From: Diphasiastrum complanatum
Taxonomy: Eukaryota; Streptophyta; Lycopodiopsida; Lycopodiales; Lycopodiaceae
DNA: 64,000 nt
Assembly: GCA_029204225.1 (NCBI GenBank)
Contig: CM055096.1
Span: 39,782,461-39,846,460, forward strand
Reading direction: 5' to 3'
Every line of letters begins with the position of its first letter. Positions within the stretch are counted from its first letter, which is position 1. Below the pieces are notes generated by a model. It ran no database searches. It saw only the letters and a program-made list of their open reading frames with translations, and was not told the origin of the DNA. The position numbers were made by a program, and so were the translations under genes. Positions 12,590-24,880 of the stretch are shown here, one piece after another.

Positions 12590-12960
12590 TAAGATACAAA
12601 GCCAGTCTGAACTTGCATTTTACAAATACTACAACTTGTGGAGTTCTTGAAGTGTTCAGATAGTCTAGTGTACATCCCCTATCTAGCCTTTGTTTGTTTG
12701 TGGGGGCAGAATGCACATTCAAACGTATGAATGAGAGGGCGTCAAAGGATACAACACGAAACCGTCTCCCACATGCACACAAAACTCATATGAAGGGGGC
12801 AGAATGCACATTCAAATGTATGAATGAGAGGGCGTCAAAGGATACAACACGAAACCGTCTCCCACATGCACACAAAACTCATAAGATACAAAGCCGGTCT
12901 GTACTTGCATTTTACAAAGACTACAACTTGTGGAGTTCTTGAAGTGTTCAGATAGTCTAC
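12590..12960 (+). repeat. A-B-B-A repeat block
   Basis: Unit A (12590-12667) recurs at about 12883-12959. Between them unit B (12702-12790) is followed at a 93-bp period by a second B (12795-12883). Both pairs are in direct orientation. The B unit is open in one frame and 93 bp is a multiple of three, so the copies stay in phase. The block directly precedes the C48 peptidase remnant. Confidence 0.8.
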
Positions 12961-13190
12961 ATTGATTTATTGTTTTCTGATTGCAGTGACCATTGGAGCT
13001 TATATGTGTTGTCCTTTATACGTCAATGATGAGGGCGTGTGTAATCCAGTTTGTTTAAAGATAAACTCTATTACACACACACACAAAATTGCCAAAAGCC
13101 ATATCCAGAAAATACTTGAACTCTTTCCAGTACCAAATGCAAAAGCATATACAAAGCTAAACATTGTTGATGCAGAGGTAAAAATTTATC

Positions 13191-13261
13191 AATATCGGTT
13201 CGACGCGCCCTTGTAGTTGTTGTTTGGTTTCTTTGCATAATGTGCACGCTGATCCGATATT
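13191..13261. repeat. 71-bp foldback unit 1
   Basis: It begins AATATCGGTTCGACGCGC and ends GCACGCTGATCCGATATT, which are inverted copies of each other with few mismatches. It sits in the C48 remnant between the D-A-E-V block and the Cys block. Confidence 0.8.
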
Positions 13262-13277
13262 CAAAAAATATTTTTTT

Positions 13278-13348
13278 GATATCAGTTCGATGCGCCCTTG
13301 TTTCCGTTGTAGATTTAATTATACCATCCTGCGCATTGATCCGATATC
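13278..13348. repeat. 71-bp foldback unit 2
   Basis: Same length and inverted-end design as the unit 16 bp upstream: it begins GATATCAGTTCGATGCGC and ends GCGCATTGATCCGATATC. The two units share GCGCCCTTG next to the left arm. Confidence 0.8.
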
Positions 13349-13608
13349 TCATAATGAAAAAATTTGGATTCTGCAGTCCTCCCAGCAGCTTGATTCTATC
13401 AGCTGTGGGTGGTATATCGTATGCAATGCCAAACACTTTTTTAATTGGCTTGCACTACAAGATGGACTTCCAAATCTGGAAGAGATAATCTTCAATTAAT
13501 AACTTTTAATTGTATTTTTGTTTTTTTCTAATTCAAGTTAATATAAACTGATCTTTGATTAATTATATTAAATTGTGTTTATGTTTTTTTTTTTCAGTTT
13601 AAATGCCC

Positions 13609-14228
13609 GAAGGTCTCCCCAATGGAGATAATGCACTTCAGACAGGAGACCATAAAGCTTGTGATCAAAAATTCATATCCAGTTGCAGTGGCCGAGTGTT
13701 CTCCATCCATGCTCCTTCCATCTGGAGAAATGGATTTAAAGATCATAGATAGTTGATCCTGATTATTCTTACTTGTTTTTTTTCCTGTTATTAATTCAGT
13801 TTATGATTCATTCATCTTCAATTTCTACGGTTTTCCGACATATTTGTTTTTCATAGCCTTGGTCTGCCTTGCCTTTACCTTGGTTTTTTTTGGATAAGTT
13901 CAGAATGATGATCTGATCGAACCTTTTCCACAACCAATCCAAACATGTGACACTAGTTCACTTAGATTTGTTGCAGCAAAGCTTTGATCAGATCATAATC
14001 TGAACATATCCAAATATGCCAAGACAAGGACAATACAGACCAAGGCAATGAAGACCAAAAATACAACCGATATATACGAGACATCAACAAGGGCAAGCGT
14101 CGATTCGATATCTGATTGTAGTGGTCACTGGAGTTCAAGTGACTGAAGATCTCCCCAATGGAGATAATGCATTTCCTGCAGGAGACAATGAATCTTGTTA
14201 TCGAAAGTTCATATTATCCAGTTGCAAT
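13609..14228 (+). repeat. Direct duplication of an 82-bp coding-like segment
   Basis: 13609-13690 and 14145-14228 are diverged direct copies, both containing CTCCCCAATGGAGATAATGC and ending at TATCCAGTTGCA. Both read LPNGDNA and GDN/GDH in one frame. The foldback at 13830-14070 lies between them. Confidence 0.75.
13830..14070. repeat. MITE-like foldback element
   Basis: The left arm (about 13830-13922, containing CCTTGGTCTGCCTTGCC and GATGATCTGATCGA) is an imperfect inverted copy of the right arm (about 13975-14065, TTGATCAGATCAT and CAGACCAAGGC), around a loop of about 50 bp. The outer ends could not be fixed. No target duplication was seen. Confidence 0.65.
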
Positions 14229-14290
14229 TACATTGTGTTTTGCACCATGGAAATGGAGATCATAGAAATGAAAGAGCCTCATAGAAAAAG

Positions 14291-15239
14291 TAGTTCATAT
14301 ATTTTTAAAAATGATGTATACAAAAAATTGTATTACATAATACAAAATTCCATAGTTTATAATCTATGGATCTTCAATTTCGATGGATGTTCCAATGTCT
14401 TTGCATCTTATATGCTCTTCTTGTCTTACTCTTACCTGCACAAGAGAAACTGTTTTAGTTAATATATTTTATGAAACTGATTCACTTAGAAATAGAAAAA
14501 AAAGAATATTTTTATATGGCATAACGTACCTTTACACCATTCAATCGAAATTGATAGTACTGAGGTAGATCGAATTGCAACATGTCTAGTTCTGATCGAA
14601 TGTGATTGAGATACCAATCCAGGAACACCAATGGTGAAACGATTTGGTCCAAGAACACCAATGGTGAAACGATTTGGTCAAGGTCTGTGATTATAAAGGT
14701 TACTTTATCTTCCAAACTCTTTGGATAACAGTAAGCAATCAGATCAGACAACAACTAGCAAACAGATTCATCAAACATAATCAAATTGGCTAATGATTAC
14801 TCTTAATTGAACATAGTCAAATCAATCTCGAGTGAACAATGATAGGCATCATAAGAGTATTCGGGCAGTAACTGTGGTCCACTCACAATTGTTTGTTCTG
14901 CCCGACGGGATATTTGAAAATCATGAAAATTTGGCTGGGAAAGTTAAATACAATTTCCATCCGTCAACCACTGTTACAGTTCGTCACAGATGGACACCAT
15001 TCATTGGGACACATAAGCGTTGAAAGCGTGCAAAGTCAAAAAGAGCATCTTGACAAAGGGCCCATTTTGAGTCCTAATATCCCCTACTGATTATTTTTTA
15101 ATCTTTATTACTTTTGATAAGTTCTTTTATTTTTTTAACTTCTCTTCACTATTCTCCATTTTTTATTTCCTCCGTATAGTGCTCCAATTTCGCAATTATC
15201 ACATAAGGAGGGGAACTTGAGCTTATTAGGGCAATGGAT
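14291..15239. other. Unassigned sequence with a 30-bp tandem repeat
   Basis: 14620-14649 and 14650-14679 are two near-identical 30-bp units, in frame in a minus-strand open stretch (14754-14512). That stretch is not recognised. Nothing else was identified. Confidence 0.5.
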
Positions 15240-16450
15240 GCTAGGAAACCTGCCAGTACAAACAAAACAACCTCTCAATGTAGGCATGGGTTATGCCCCA
15301 TAACTTACTTGTGGAGTGGCATAGTATGGCTGGTGTGGATCATAAGTGATAGTGTTGGTATCATATTGGTATGTCAAGTCCATGTGGTAACTAGCAGCGG
15401 GAGTTTCTTCAACATAATACATAGCTGGATCAACATAGCCGGGATCAACATAATGAGCAGGTGCTTGAGGCTGAGGTTGATTTACTACATAAGGTTGTTG
15501 AGGAGGGTACCGTTGTGGGCCTGGAGGTCGTGGCTGAAATTGTCCTGGTTGTTGATAGGTCTGTTACGGATTGTAAGGTGGTGGACCAAGAGGTCCGTAT
15601 TGCCTATACATGGGTCATGCATTTTGCGGGAAATACGTTTTCACGTGCGAGCATTCGTTAGCAGTATGGTTTTGGGAACAGATAGAGCACCACACATTTT
15701 TCTGAGAAGGATAGGTCTTGTCAGCCATATCTTTAAGTACCTTTTGTAAATCAGCTATAAGCTTATCCATTTGGGCTTGCCATATGCTGTAACAATTCAG
15801 TGGAATTAGAACTAGAGGTGGGCTCAGGGTGTGAATCATTTTTAATGGGAGCTTTCCCCTTGTGATCATAATGGTCATACTCATCATCGGATCCTTCATC
15901 TTCCCCTCTAAAGGCATCATCCATTACATCTTTCAGCTGGTCATAAGTGTTGTTTGGTTTAAGTTCTCGTCAGATAGATTTAGATAAACCTACCAGGAAG
16001 AGTTTGATAGCCATTTTTTCTTCTTTTTTCTCATCAATGCATTCAACTTTGAGGCGCTTAAAGTGCTCAATGTAGGTGCATACAGATTCATCTCTTCTCA
16101 TCTTGATATGAGATAGTTGAATAAAAGTACTTTGGGTCAATTTGGAAGGCTTGAATCGTTTGGTCAGGGCGGCGATAAGGGTTTTTCAGGAAACTATATA
16201 AGATTCTTCAAGATTAAGATACCATTCCTTAGCGTCCCCGAGTAATATCATAGAAAAAGATGTAATTTTTCATTGTCAGAAGTATCACCATAGAATTTAC
16301 AAGCATTTCAAAATCTTGGAGGAATATGATTGGGTTGGATCCTCCATCATATTTCATAGCATCGATCCTAGGGATTTGTCATTCAATTCGTGGAGCAGGG
16401 GCATCTTCAGATTTCTTACGCATGTTGCCTATAATCAATCATCTCGCCAT
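15240..16450 (-). pseudogene. Gypsy gag remnant
   Basis: Minus-strand reading from about 16440 gives a retrotransposon gag pattern in broken frames (RIEWQIPRIDAMKYDGGSNP, then a helical region with many shifts). At 15920-15615 it gives MDKLIADLQKVLKDMADKTY and a cysteine-rich VWCSICSQNHTANECSHVK. Downstream is Gln/Pro/Gly/Tyr-rich low complexity. The cysteine motif is similar to that of the plus-strand gag at 4181, so the two are probably one lineage. No pol follows; 3' truncation lies near 15240. Confidence 0.6.
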
Positions 16451-17987
16451 GGTGATATGACTATAAAATTACAGTAGTAAGATAGGAATTCAACAGCCAA
16501 GAGTGATGTTGCAATGAACGCACACCGAAGGCGGTCAATCAACTAGATAAGATAAAACTAACAACTCTCTGGAAATTCTTGGTTCATAGAACACAACCAA
16601 AACTTGCACAGGCTGCTAAGGTCTCAAAAACTAGTTGACCTAGTCAAGGGTATAGTGTGCGAGTTTTGAACCTCAATATTTTAATAAAATTTCAAGGTCC
16701 TTGTGGTTCAGAAAAAAAAAATTCAAAATTTTTCTGATTTCAACGCTCAAGCAGATCTGTCTCACTATGGGCGAGTTTCTAGGACTGTGTGTGAGTTTTG
16801 TTGAGCAGAGTAAATAGTTGTGCAAGTTCTATTTATGGCAAAAACCTCTTAAAGTCACTCAGAATCACTTTTTTAGTCAGAAAAATTCGCACAAGGTATA
16901 CATGAGTTGGAAATTTATTGAGAAAGCTTAAAATAGCACGGGCAAACTTTAGTTATGGTCCTCAATATGTGTGCTAGTTTGGTTTGACCAAAATAACAAA
17001 AATTTCATTGACTGCTCAAAATTCAAACTTTTTTCACTACAGAGAATACGCGTTATTGTCTTGTGCTCATAACATCAAACTGACATATATTTCTATACAT
17101 TAATCTGAATCAATCATTGTCTTTATTGCGTTCACAGTTCTTGTTAGTATTGTATGCTTAAGCTACTATGTCTTCTTGTCTGACACTCTTACTACTTTGT
17201 CTAATTGTCTGTTCTTCTGCTTCCACAAGCAACTACGCATTAAACTCTATTATCCTATTGTGTTCGCCTACTGTTGTTGTAGTGCACACACCGAGGGAAT
17301 CAGTTGACCACTGCCTTCGTGCAGTAGTAGGATCATCTAGATCCAAGGAGATTGGTCGACCACTGCCTTTGTGTAGTAGTAGGATCATCCAGATCCAATT
17401 AGGAACTCGTGCAACTAGTTTTTTAGCCATAATGACAGTGGGTGAATTTTGTTCTGAATATTTTTTTGAAAAAGTTTGGTTTGAGATGATGTTTTTTGAC
17501 AAGGATGAGCTCTAGAGAACTCGCACAGGGTACTGATGGATTTGGCACTATGAGTATTCCTGCTGATGGGCGAGTTTATCTGAGGAGTGTGATTTGGTGA
17601 TTGTGTAATTCCTGATGATGGTGATTTGGGTGTGATCGTTGTCAAAGCCCGAACATGCCAAAACAACTAATTGGTCCACTTTTTGGCCTTATAGAAACTC
17701 GTACAAGGGGTATTCAAAAAGTTGATGTTATGTTCAGGTTTGGTGCAGGTGGACGAGTTCTGTTGGTGAGGTTTCATGCAAAAATTCAACCAAATTCATA
17801 AAAACTCAAAAATTGCTAAAAAAATACTTAAAAATTAAACCAAGTTCCTTGGTTCTTCCCCCTATCCAAAATGAGGTAGTACGGTAGGTTTAATGGAAGA
17901 GGGATTTGTGAGAAACAAGATGAATGAGAGAAGAAACAAGAAACTAATGGAAAGGCAAGGAAAAAAATAAGCAATAGAAGAAATGAA
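16451..17987 (-). mobile_element. Leader of the gypsy gag element
   Basis: Sequence between the gag remnant and the primer site. It contains a 52-bp-period two-copy repeat (17303-17346 and 17355-17398). Short frames only. Confidence 0.5.
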
Positions 17988-18006
17988 ATGAGCGGCCACG
18001 GTGCCA
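17988..18006 (-). other. Degenerate primer-binding site
   Basis: Read on the minus strand, TGGCACCGTGGCCGCTCAT matches the Asp-tRNA type site at most positions. It directly follows an LTR end ending in ACA and precedes the gag leader. Confidence 0.6.
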
Positions 18007-18007
18007 A

Positions 18008-18420
18008 TGTTGTACTTTTAGATCTTCTCTAGGTTCTACTATGGCGGTCTCCCATCTAATAGAAGTAGAAATGATCTAAAGGTCATTGTGTAGGGTGAGT
18101 ATGGATAAGATCCACTCTAGTTTTCACTTTAGATGTCATTAAATGATGGATGGATGTGGTTCTACCTTGAGCTACCTCAAACTCCATAAATATGTGTAGC
18201 TCTCCTCATAATTTTTTATGAAGAACCAAAGCTTTGTAGCTATCTCTTGCCATTTTGGATCCACACAAATTTTGCTTGTTATCTCTCTATCTTTCTCTCT
18301 CTAACTCATGTTGAGGCTAATGCTAATACACTAAATTCTTGTACTTTTGCTCATTTATGATTCATTGATATCATTCTCTGTTGCTTAGTATAATAGATTG
18401 TGGTTAAGCCATAACTTCTA
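18008..18420 (-). mobile_element. Gypsy 5' LTR (outer end uncertain)
   Basis: On the plus strand it begins TGTTGTACTTTTAG next to the primer site. Its other edge could not be determined; 18420 is only a nominal limit. Confidence 0.4.
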
Positions 18421-19525
18421 TACTGGATCTTGCTAATCAATCTAGAATCAGGTTATTGTGCTAATCATAAAGCTTAATTAGATCTATCATACTTGTGGAT
18501 CTTCCCCACACATGTGAATTCTGGAAATTTTGTCAATTTACACAATCTCACAAGTGAACCCCATTCTACAATCTTTTGGGTTCCACCTCTTACACATATT
18601 AGGAGGCCTCTTTCTTGAAAATACATCTCAAGTTTGAGAGGGCCCAAAATACTAGCTCCCACATGGTTTTCCATCTTTTGGGAATTAACATGGGACTCGC
18701 AGTATATGCACTTAGCATATCAATAGTAATTCTCGTGCTCTCAGGCTTGGCTCTCAATGTCATCTCCACTTAAAGCCCTTTTGGGTGAATGAGGCATTGC
18801 GTTGACACATTAGGGGCATGGCATCAGCTAAGAAATAATGCAATACTTGTCAAACAAATGATATGATCTCTATAAGTTTTCAAGTTAGAAAATATAATTG
18901 AAAGTATGAAGATGCAAGCATTGTGATGAACTTACAATTACAATTTTTACGATCATAAATATTGAAATCTTGTAGATTTAGATCTGAATGCATATAAACA
19001 TGTTGAACCAACACTTGTGAGATTGATTGCCCTTTCAGAGAAGTCCTAATCTAAGGATCTTTGCTTTCCAATAACATTCCAATGTCATCTTTCCCTTCTT
19101 CTTTGGTTGAAACATGTCGATTGCATCCGACACTGCATTTTGATTGCATCCAACGCTGCATCTAACATCCTAATCCAACAGTGCATTCCACCTACATTTG
19201 ACAACCCTACATCCGACATCACATCCGACCCGTGCATTGTCAGTTACGACAAGCACAGAGTCACCATATTTTATATCTGACTACTCAATCCCTCGTCAAA
19301 TCCGATCTTATGTCCGATGCTTGACTACTTCATGTTGATTGAAATAAATCCAATGACCATCTTCCTTACATCTTATGCTATATCCGATGGTTAGTATACC
19401 ACAAGAACCAATTGAACGTCCAAACTCAAGCTCTTTAGTTGAGGCTTCCATCCAAAAGTTTTGAACCGAATCTCTTACACCGAAATCTTCACCAAAGTTT
19501 TTAGCCAAAGGCACTATCTGGCATC
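18421..19525. other. Unassigned, possibly LTR sequence, with a CATCCGAC-type repeat
   Basis: About 19110-19330 contains many diverged repeats of a CATCCGACACTGCAT-like word. The remainder shows no recognisable frame. Part may still belong to the gypsy LTR. Confidence 0.4.
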
Positions 19526-20382
19526 TGTTGGAAAGAGGTGGTGACAAGTCGAAGCTTGTGAACAACTTATTGAGCATAGCGGAATGAGCCTACTTTCCTA
19601 ATGTATGACTATGCCTATCAATATTGAACAAAATATAATGGTAAGAGTCACGTTCAATCTTTTAACAATTAGCTATGAAATCATCAGAGCTGAAGTGATT
19701 ACGTATTCAGACAACAAAGAATTGAATTATTAGATAAAAGCATTATGAGATCACAAAGATTCTGACATAATACTAAAAGCAATGAAGGATAGATTGATTC
19801 AGCAAAATGATGAGCACAAGACAATTGCGGATAGAAACCATGTACTCTAAGCTATCTATGAAACTTTGTCTGATTTGCACTTCCATTGATAAGCAGTAAG
19901 CGCTAATAGCAAAACTGTAAAAGAACTCTAAAGAAATGAGCTAGAATGCTCAAGAGTGTTCAAGCTTAAAAGCTTGACAGAGCTGCTAAATTCTACTTCA
20001 ACGCATTGCATAAATGAATTGCTTGAATTGAAACGTACAAATACGATCAGGTATTTATACTAAGAAAATAACGGGTGTCCAGCAGGACAGCTAATTAGCT
20101 TGTAGATCATAACGGGTGTTCAGTAGGACAACTACTTAGTTTGTAGATCATAATGGCCAGTTGACCATAATGAGTTGGCATCCGTCCACAATGGCCATAA
20201 TGGCCAATTTGCTAGTTGGCCATAATGAGCTGGCATTCGTCTAGTTAGTACTTCCTGGAAATTTACTTGTGGAATCCACCTGTGAGTGATTTTCGTATAC
20301 TTCTGCAAACTATGTAGAAACATGCATAAAACTGTAGAGCTGGGTAATGTAGTGGATGAAGATTAAAAATGATAATCCAACA
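19526..20382 (-). mobile_element. Copia family A 3' LTR (857 bp)
   Basis: The plus strand begins TGTTGGAAAGAGGTGG and ends GATAATCCAACA, next to a purine tract on the minus strand (AGGAGGAG). It matches, in reverse, the family A LTRs at 24881 and 37791. It is longer because of internal tandem duplications around 20075-20245. Confidence 0.9.
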
Positions 20383-21033
20383 CTCCTCCTTAATCTGAAT
20401 CCATGAATGCTTTGACCTTCAAACTTAGTTTTGCACAAAATTTCTTGTGTCCATCCAAGCTTAATGCTTTAGTAAAAATATCCGCAATCATATCTTGCGT
20501 TTGACAGTACTACAAGTCAACCTCTTTGTCGAGAACTTTGCTTCTGACAAAGTGATACTTAATTTTAATGTGCTTACTCCTCATATGAAATCTAGGGTTG
20601 GCTAATAAAGCAATGGCACTTTGATTATCACAAAACAGAATTGTCAGAGCATATTGATTCATACTGATATATAAAAGTAATTTTCTCAACCATATTGCTT
20701 TCTTTGTACTTGAGAGGCTGTGATATACTCTGATTCAATGGAAAATAGAGCTATTGAAGTTTGCTTGCGATTGTTCCATGAAATAGGACCATTGTTGAAA
20801 AAGAATGTAAATCCTGAAGTGGATTTATGAGTGTCTATATCTCTTGCCCAATTGCATCTGAAAAACCATTGAGAATATTGAGTTTGTCGTTGTCGACACC
20901 TCCATAACAAATGCAAAAGTCCATAGTAGCTCAAAGATATCTCATGACTCTGATAAGATCCTTCCAATGTGTTATACCAAGATTGGTCATATACTGACTC
21001 AAGGAATTGATTGCAAAAGCTATGTTTGGTCTG
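20383..21033 (-). pseudogene. Copia family A RNase H and end of reverse transcriptase
   Basis: The minus strand reads TRPNIAFAINSLSQYMTN, then [40 protein letters not shown] and the tail into the polypurine tract. Closely similar to 37078-37780. The 5' boundary is the fusion with element C at about 21033. Confidence 0.85.
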
Positions 21034-21690
21034 GTGTAAGATGTAGTCCTTTTGTGAATGATACCACGATCATTGCAGAAGTCCGTGAAACGATTCGAGA
21101 TGTATTCTCTACCTTGATCTATCTTGAACTGCTTCACTTTATTACCAGTGCATCTTTCTATCCAATTCACATACTCTATGAATTTGTCAAATGCTTCTGA
21201 TTTGTTGTGAATAAAATACACTGGCAAATTCACTATAATCATCAATAAAGGTAATGTAATATTTTGAGCCTCCTACTGAGATCATACTGAAAGGCCCACA
21301 AATGTCAAAATGCACTAACTCCAAAATCTTGGTCGTTTTGTAGGAGTCCTTGACAAATGGAGTGCGTGACATCTTACCCTTCAGACATGCATCACAGGTG
21401 ATCGAACTGTTCACATTTGAGATGCTCACCCCTGTGATTGCTCCATGATGGCTTGCATGGTACAATGCCATTGAATTCATATGGCATAGTCTCATGTGCC
21501 ATAGAGTGTCTGGCAAATTATCATGAGTCTGATGCACTTGATCTGCAAGCAGGCATACCTTCAGGTGATATAGATTGCCTTTTCTTCTACCTTGAGTGAT
21601 CAGAGTACTGGTACTAGCATCAACAACGTTACATGCTTTGTTTGAGAATGCATCTTTGCATCAACTATTCTTGACAAAGATAGCAAGTCT
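21034..21690 (-). pseudogene. Copia family C integrase region
   Basis: The minus strand reads the pre-integrase block LWHMRLCHMNSMALYH with CDACLKGKMSRTPF, then the integrase core LVHFDICGPFSM, YYITFIDDYS, KIDQGREYISNRF and IIHKRTTSY. The last block runs without a stop into the family A RNase H region. The rest of integrase and most of reverse transcriptase are absent. The protease region near 21560-21690 is degraded. Confidence 0.8.
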
Positions 21691-21692
21691 TG

Positions 21693-22430
21693 CTATAGTG
21701 TAGGCACGAATAGATTGCCTTTGCTGGTTCTTACTGCTTGCTGATCATGATCCTGCTTTCGATCTGACTCTCTCTTAGGCTTGAATTGTTTCTTTGTCTT
21801 TTCTTTGTTGCTATAGAGGGCTTGGTCAGAATCATCCTTGTGATCAAGATGCTCTCGAGCCTCGACTTCTTCTCGAATCTCGACAATTGTCTTTTTGAGA
21901 GTCATTGTAGGATCCTTTGCTAGCAGAGTTATGGTTGTCTAGAAGGATCTACGTAAGGCTCTCAATAGATAAGTGAGCTACTTCTTTGTTGACACTGTAT
22001 ATGCTCCAGAATTGTGTAGTGAAAGGAATAGATCATTCATCTTCCTTACAAAAGAAAAGAGGTCTTTGCCATCCCACGATAGGTTTGTCAGCTGATCTTC
22101 CAACATCATTATTTGACTACGTGATTTCGTTTGAAATCTTGTGAGTAGTGTATCCCACATCTCCTTTGCTTTAGAGAGTGTAGCTATCCCAAGTGTGAGG
22201 CTATCATCGATGGATGATGATAGCAAGACTATTGGCTTGTCATTCTTCTCCCTCCATTCGCGTAGCTCTTTGCCTATTGTTGTAGGCATCTCCTCAGTGC
22301 CATCAACCCAGGGGAATAATCCTTCACCCTTTAGTATCAACGAGGTCTTCAGCTTCCATGTTATGAAGTTAGATCCTGATGAATCCAGAATTGTACAAAT
22401 CTTGGATTGTATGCTGCTGATTGAGGCCAT
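21693..22430 (-). pseudogene. Copia family C gag
   Basis: 22430-21978 gives 150 residues typical of copia gag (GSNFITWKLKTSLILKGEG, AKEMWDTLLTRF, MLEDQLTNLSWDG, FVRKMNDLF). 21905-21693 carries the charged region that follows (HLDHKDDSDQALY, KQFKPKRESDRKQDHDQQ). A stop or frameshift near 21950 splits the two. Confidence 0.8.
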
Positions 22431-22512
22431 TGCTTCTGAATTTGTGTTTTCACTTAATGCTTAGCCCCTTGGATCTGATAGCTTTTCAGCTATGTCAGAT
22501 TATGACAAGGTA

Positions 22513-22525
22513 GGCTTTGATACCA
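22513..22525 (-). other. Primer-binding site of copia C
   Basis: Minus strand TGGTATCAAAGCC, one base off the initiator-Met site TGGTATCAGAGC, directly upstream of gag in element orientation. Confidence 0.8.
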
Positions 22526-22526
22526 C

Positions 22527-23815
22527 TGATGTGAAAAATTGCACTTAGAAAATGCAAATTCCAGTTAGAACTCTGGTGACAAATTGATAATAGGTCTTGA
22601 ACGATTCACGAACAGTTTCACGAAACTCAAAGTATTTCTGTTCGAGAATAATTCGTGTTGAATCAATTAGGCTCTGTAGCACAACAAAATGAAACAAGAC
22701 GAAAACGAAATGAAACGAAGCGAAGCGAAACTTAAACGAGCTCTGACATTGATTCATACTGGAAGCATAGAGATTGCGAAATGAAACAAAACAAAAACAT
22801 TCGCGAAAAGATCAATGGGGCTCTGTAACGAGACGAGATGAGACGAAACAAAACAAGACGAAATGAAATGAAATGAAATGAAATGAAACTTAAGTGAGCT
22901 ATGAAATTGATTTACGCTTATAGCCAAGCGATCGCGAAGCGAAACACAAAGCGAAAGCATTCGCAAACAAAAAACAGTTCATCAAGAATTCGGATATGAT
23001 TGTTGGTCACTGCCGGCTATATCATTTCTACAATTCAAAGTGTAGACAGACACTACTGATCTACGTTAATAGATTAATATAGTACTCAACAAAATCATAC
23101 CAATGTGCGGAATTAAATAAACAAGTGAATCAGATACACGAATTGTAGCAGACAAATTTTCATTCAAGATCATACAACCATACAAAATAATATGTGCACA
23201 ATAGCTACAATATTATCTATTGATCTTCTTGATTCTTCAAGCACTATGCGACAGATCCACACAGTGCATTGGCATGAGAGAAATACAGCTCTCACGAATA
23301 ATCTCTCGCAAACTAGCGAAATTATGGATTTACAGATCCTCTACAAAATTGTCTCGCACACAGGTGGACATGTATTTAGTATTTTCATCTCTGTCTTCAT
23401 GTCTTGATTACAGTATTATGCATCAAACAGAAAGTATATAGTTCACGACCTTTTTCGTGTTGTGTCATGTAACTTCCAGATTAGAAAGATTAAACACCTA
23501 CAACTAATCACGAATTACAAGAGTGGCAGATTAGCCACGATCTAGAGTACTTCTACTGATGTCATGATGTTTGATCAACTATTTGTACCCCATGGTACTT
23601 GGCTGATCTACTTGGTCGTTTGTGGAGCAAGAATGATTTTGTGTCATGAAACAATTTTGTGTCGTGTGTTGCGAAATTGTTCGCGAACAATTTCATTTCT
23701 TGTGTTTTTTCTGTCAAAATCAAAGTGGAGAGCTAGCAAGGCTTTGGCACTAGAAACATTTTGTTTCTTCAAATAAAAATATGCATTCATCATGATTGAG
23801 GGTGAAAGAGGAAGA
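22527..23815 (-). mobile_element. Copia C 5' LTR (outer end uncertain)
   Basis: On the plus strand it begins TGATGTGAAAAATTGC next to the primer site. It differs from the family A LTR that ends this element, so the element is a chimera. The far end could not be found before the GA microsatellite. Confidence 0.45.
22655..22960. repeat. Purine-rich degenerate repeat (GAAAC/GAAATG words)
   Basis: Two diverged units of about 150 bp, each starting near TCAAT..GGCTCTGTA and ending near CTTAA(A/G)(C/T)GAGCT, filled with GAAAC, GAAGC and GAAATG words. An AAATG pentamer array occurs at about 22859-22889. Confidence 0.7.
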
Positions 23816-23816
23816 G

Positions 23817-24880
<1,064 letters not shown>

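Larger units (their letters stand above)
12985..13500 (+). pseudogene. C48 (Ulp1/SENP-like) cysteine peptidase remnant
   Basis: After a TTGCAG acceptor-like sequence, 12987 onward reads DHWSLYVLSF, matching the His-Trp motif of Ulp1-type peptidases. A frameshift leads to PLYVNDEGVCNPV, then HIQKILELFP and KLNIVDAEV (to about 13195). After the two foldbacks the frame resumes with SSQQLDSISCGWYIVCNAKHF (13375 onward), matching the Gln and catalytic Cys block of the family. Host SUMO proteases and several DNA transposons carry such domains. Frameshifts, the interrupting repeats and the missing N-terminal half indicate a relic, more likely transposon-derived than a host gene. Confidence 0.55.

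Noticed and set aside
22655-22960. CRISPR-like array from the regular purine words
   Set aside because: Units are diverged, spacers are not unique, and the setting is a plant LTR.
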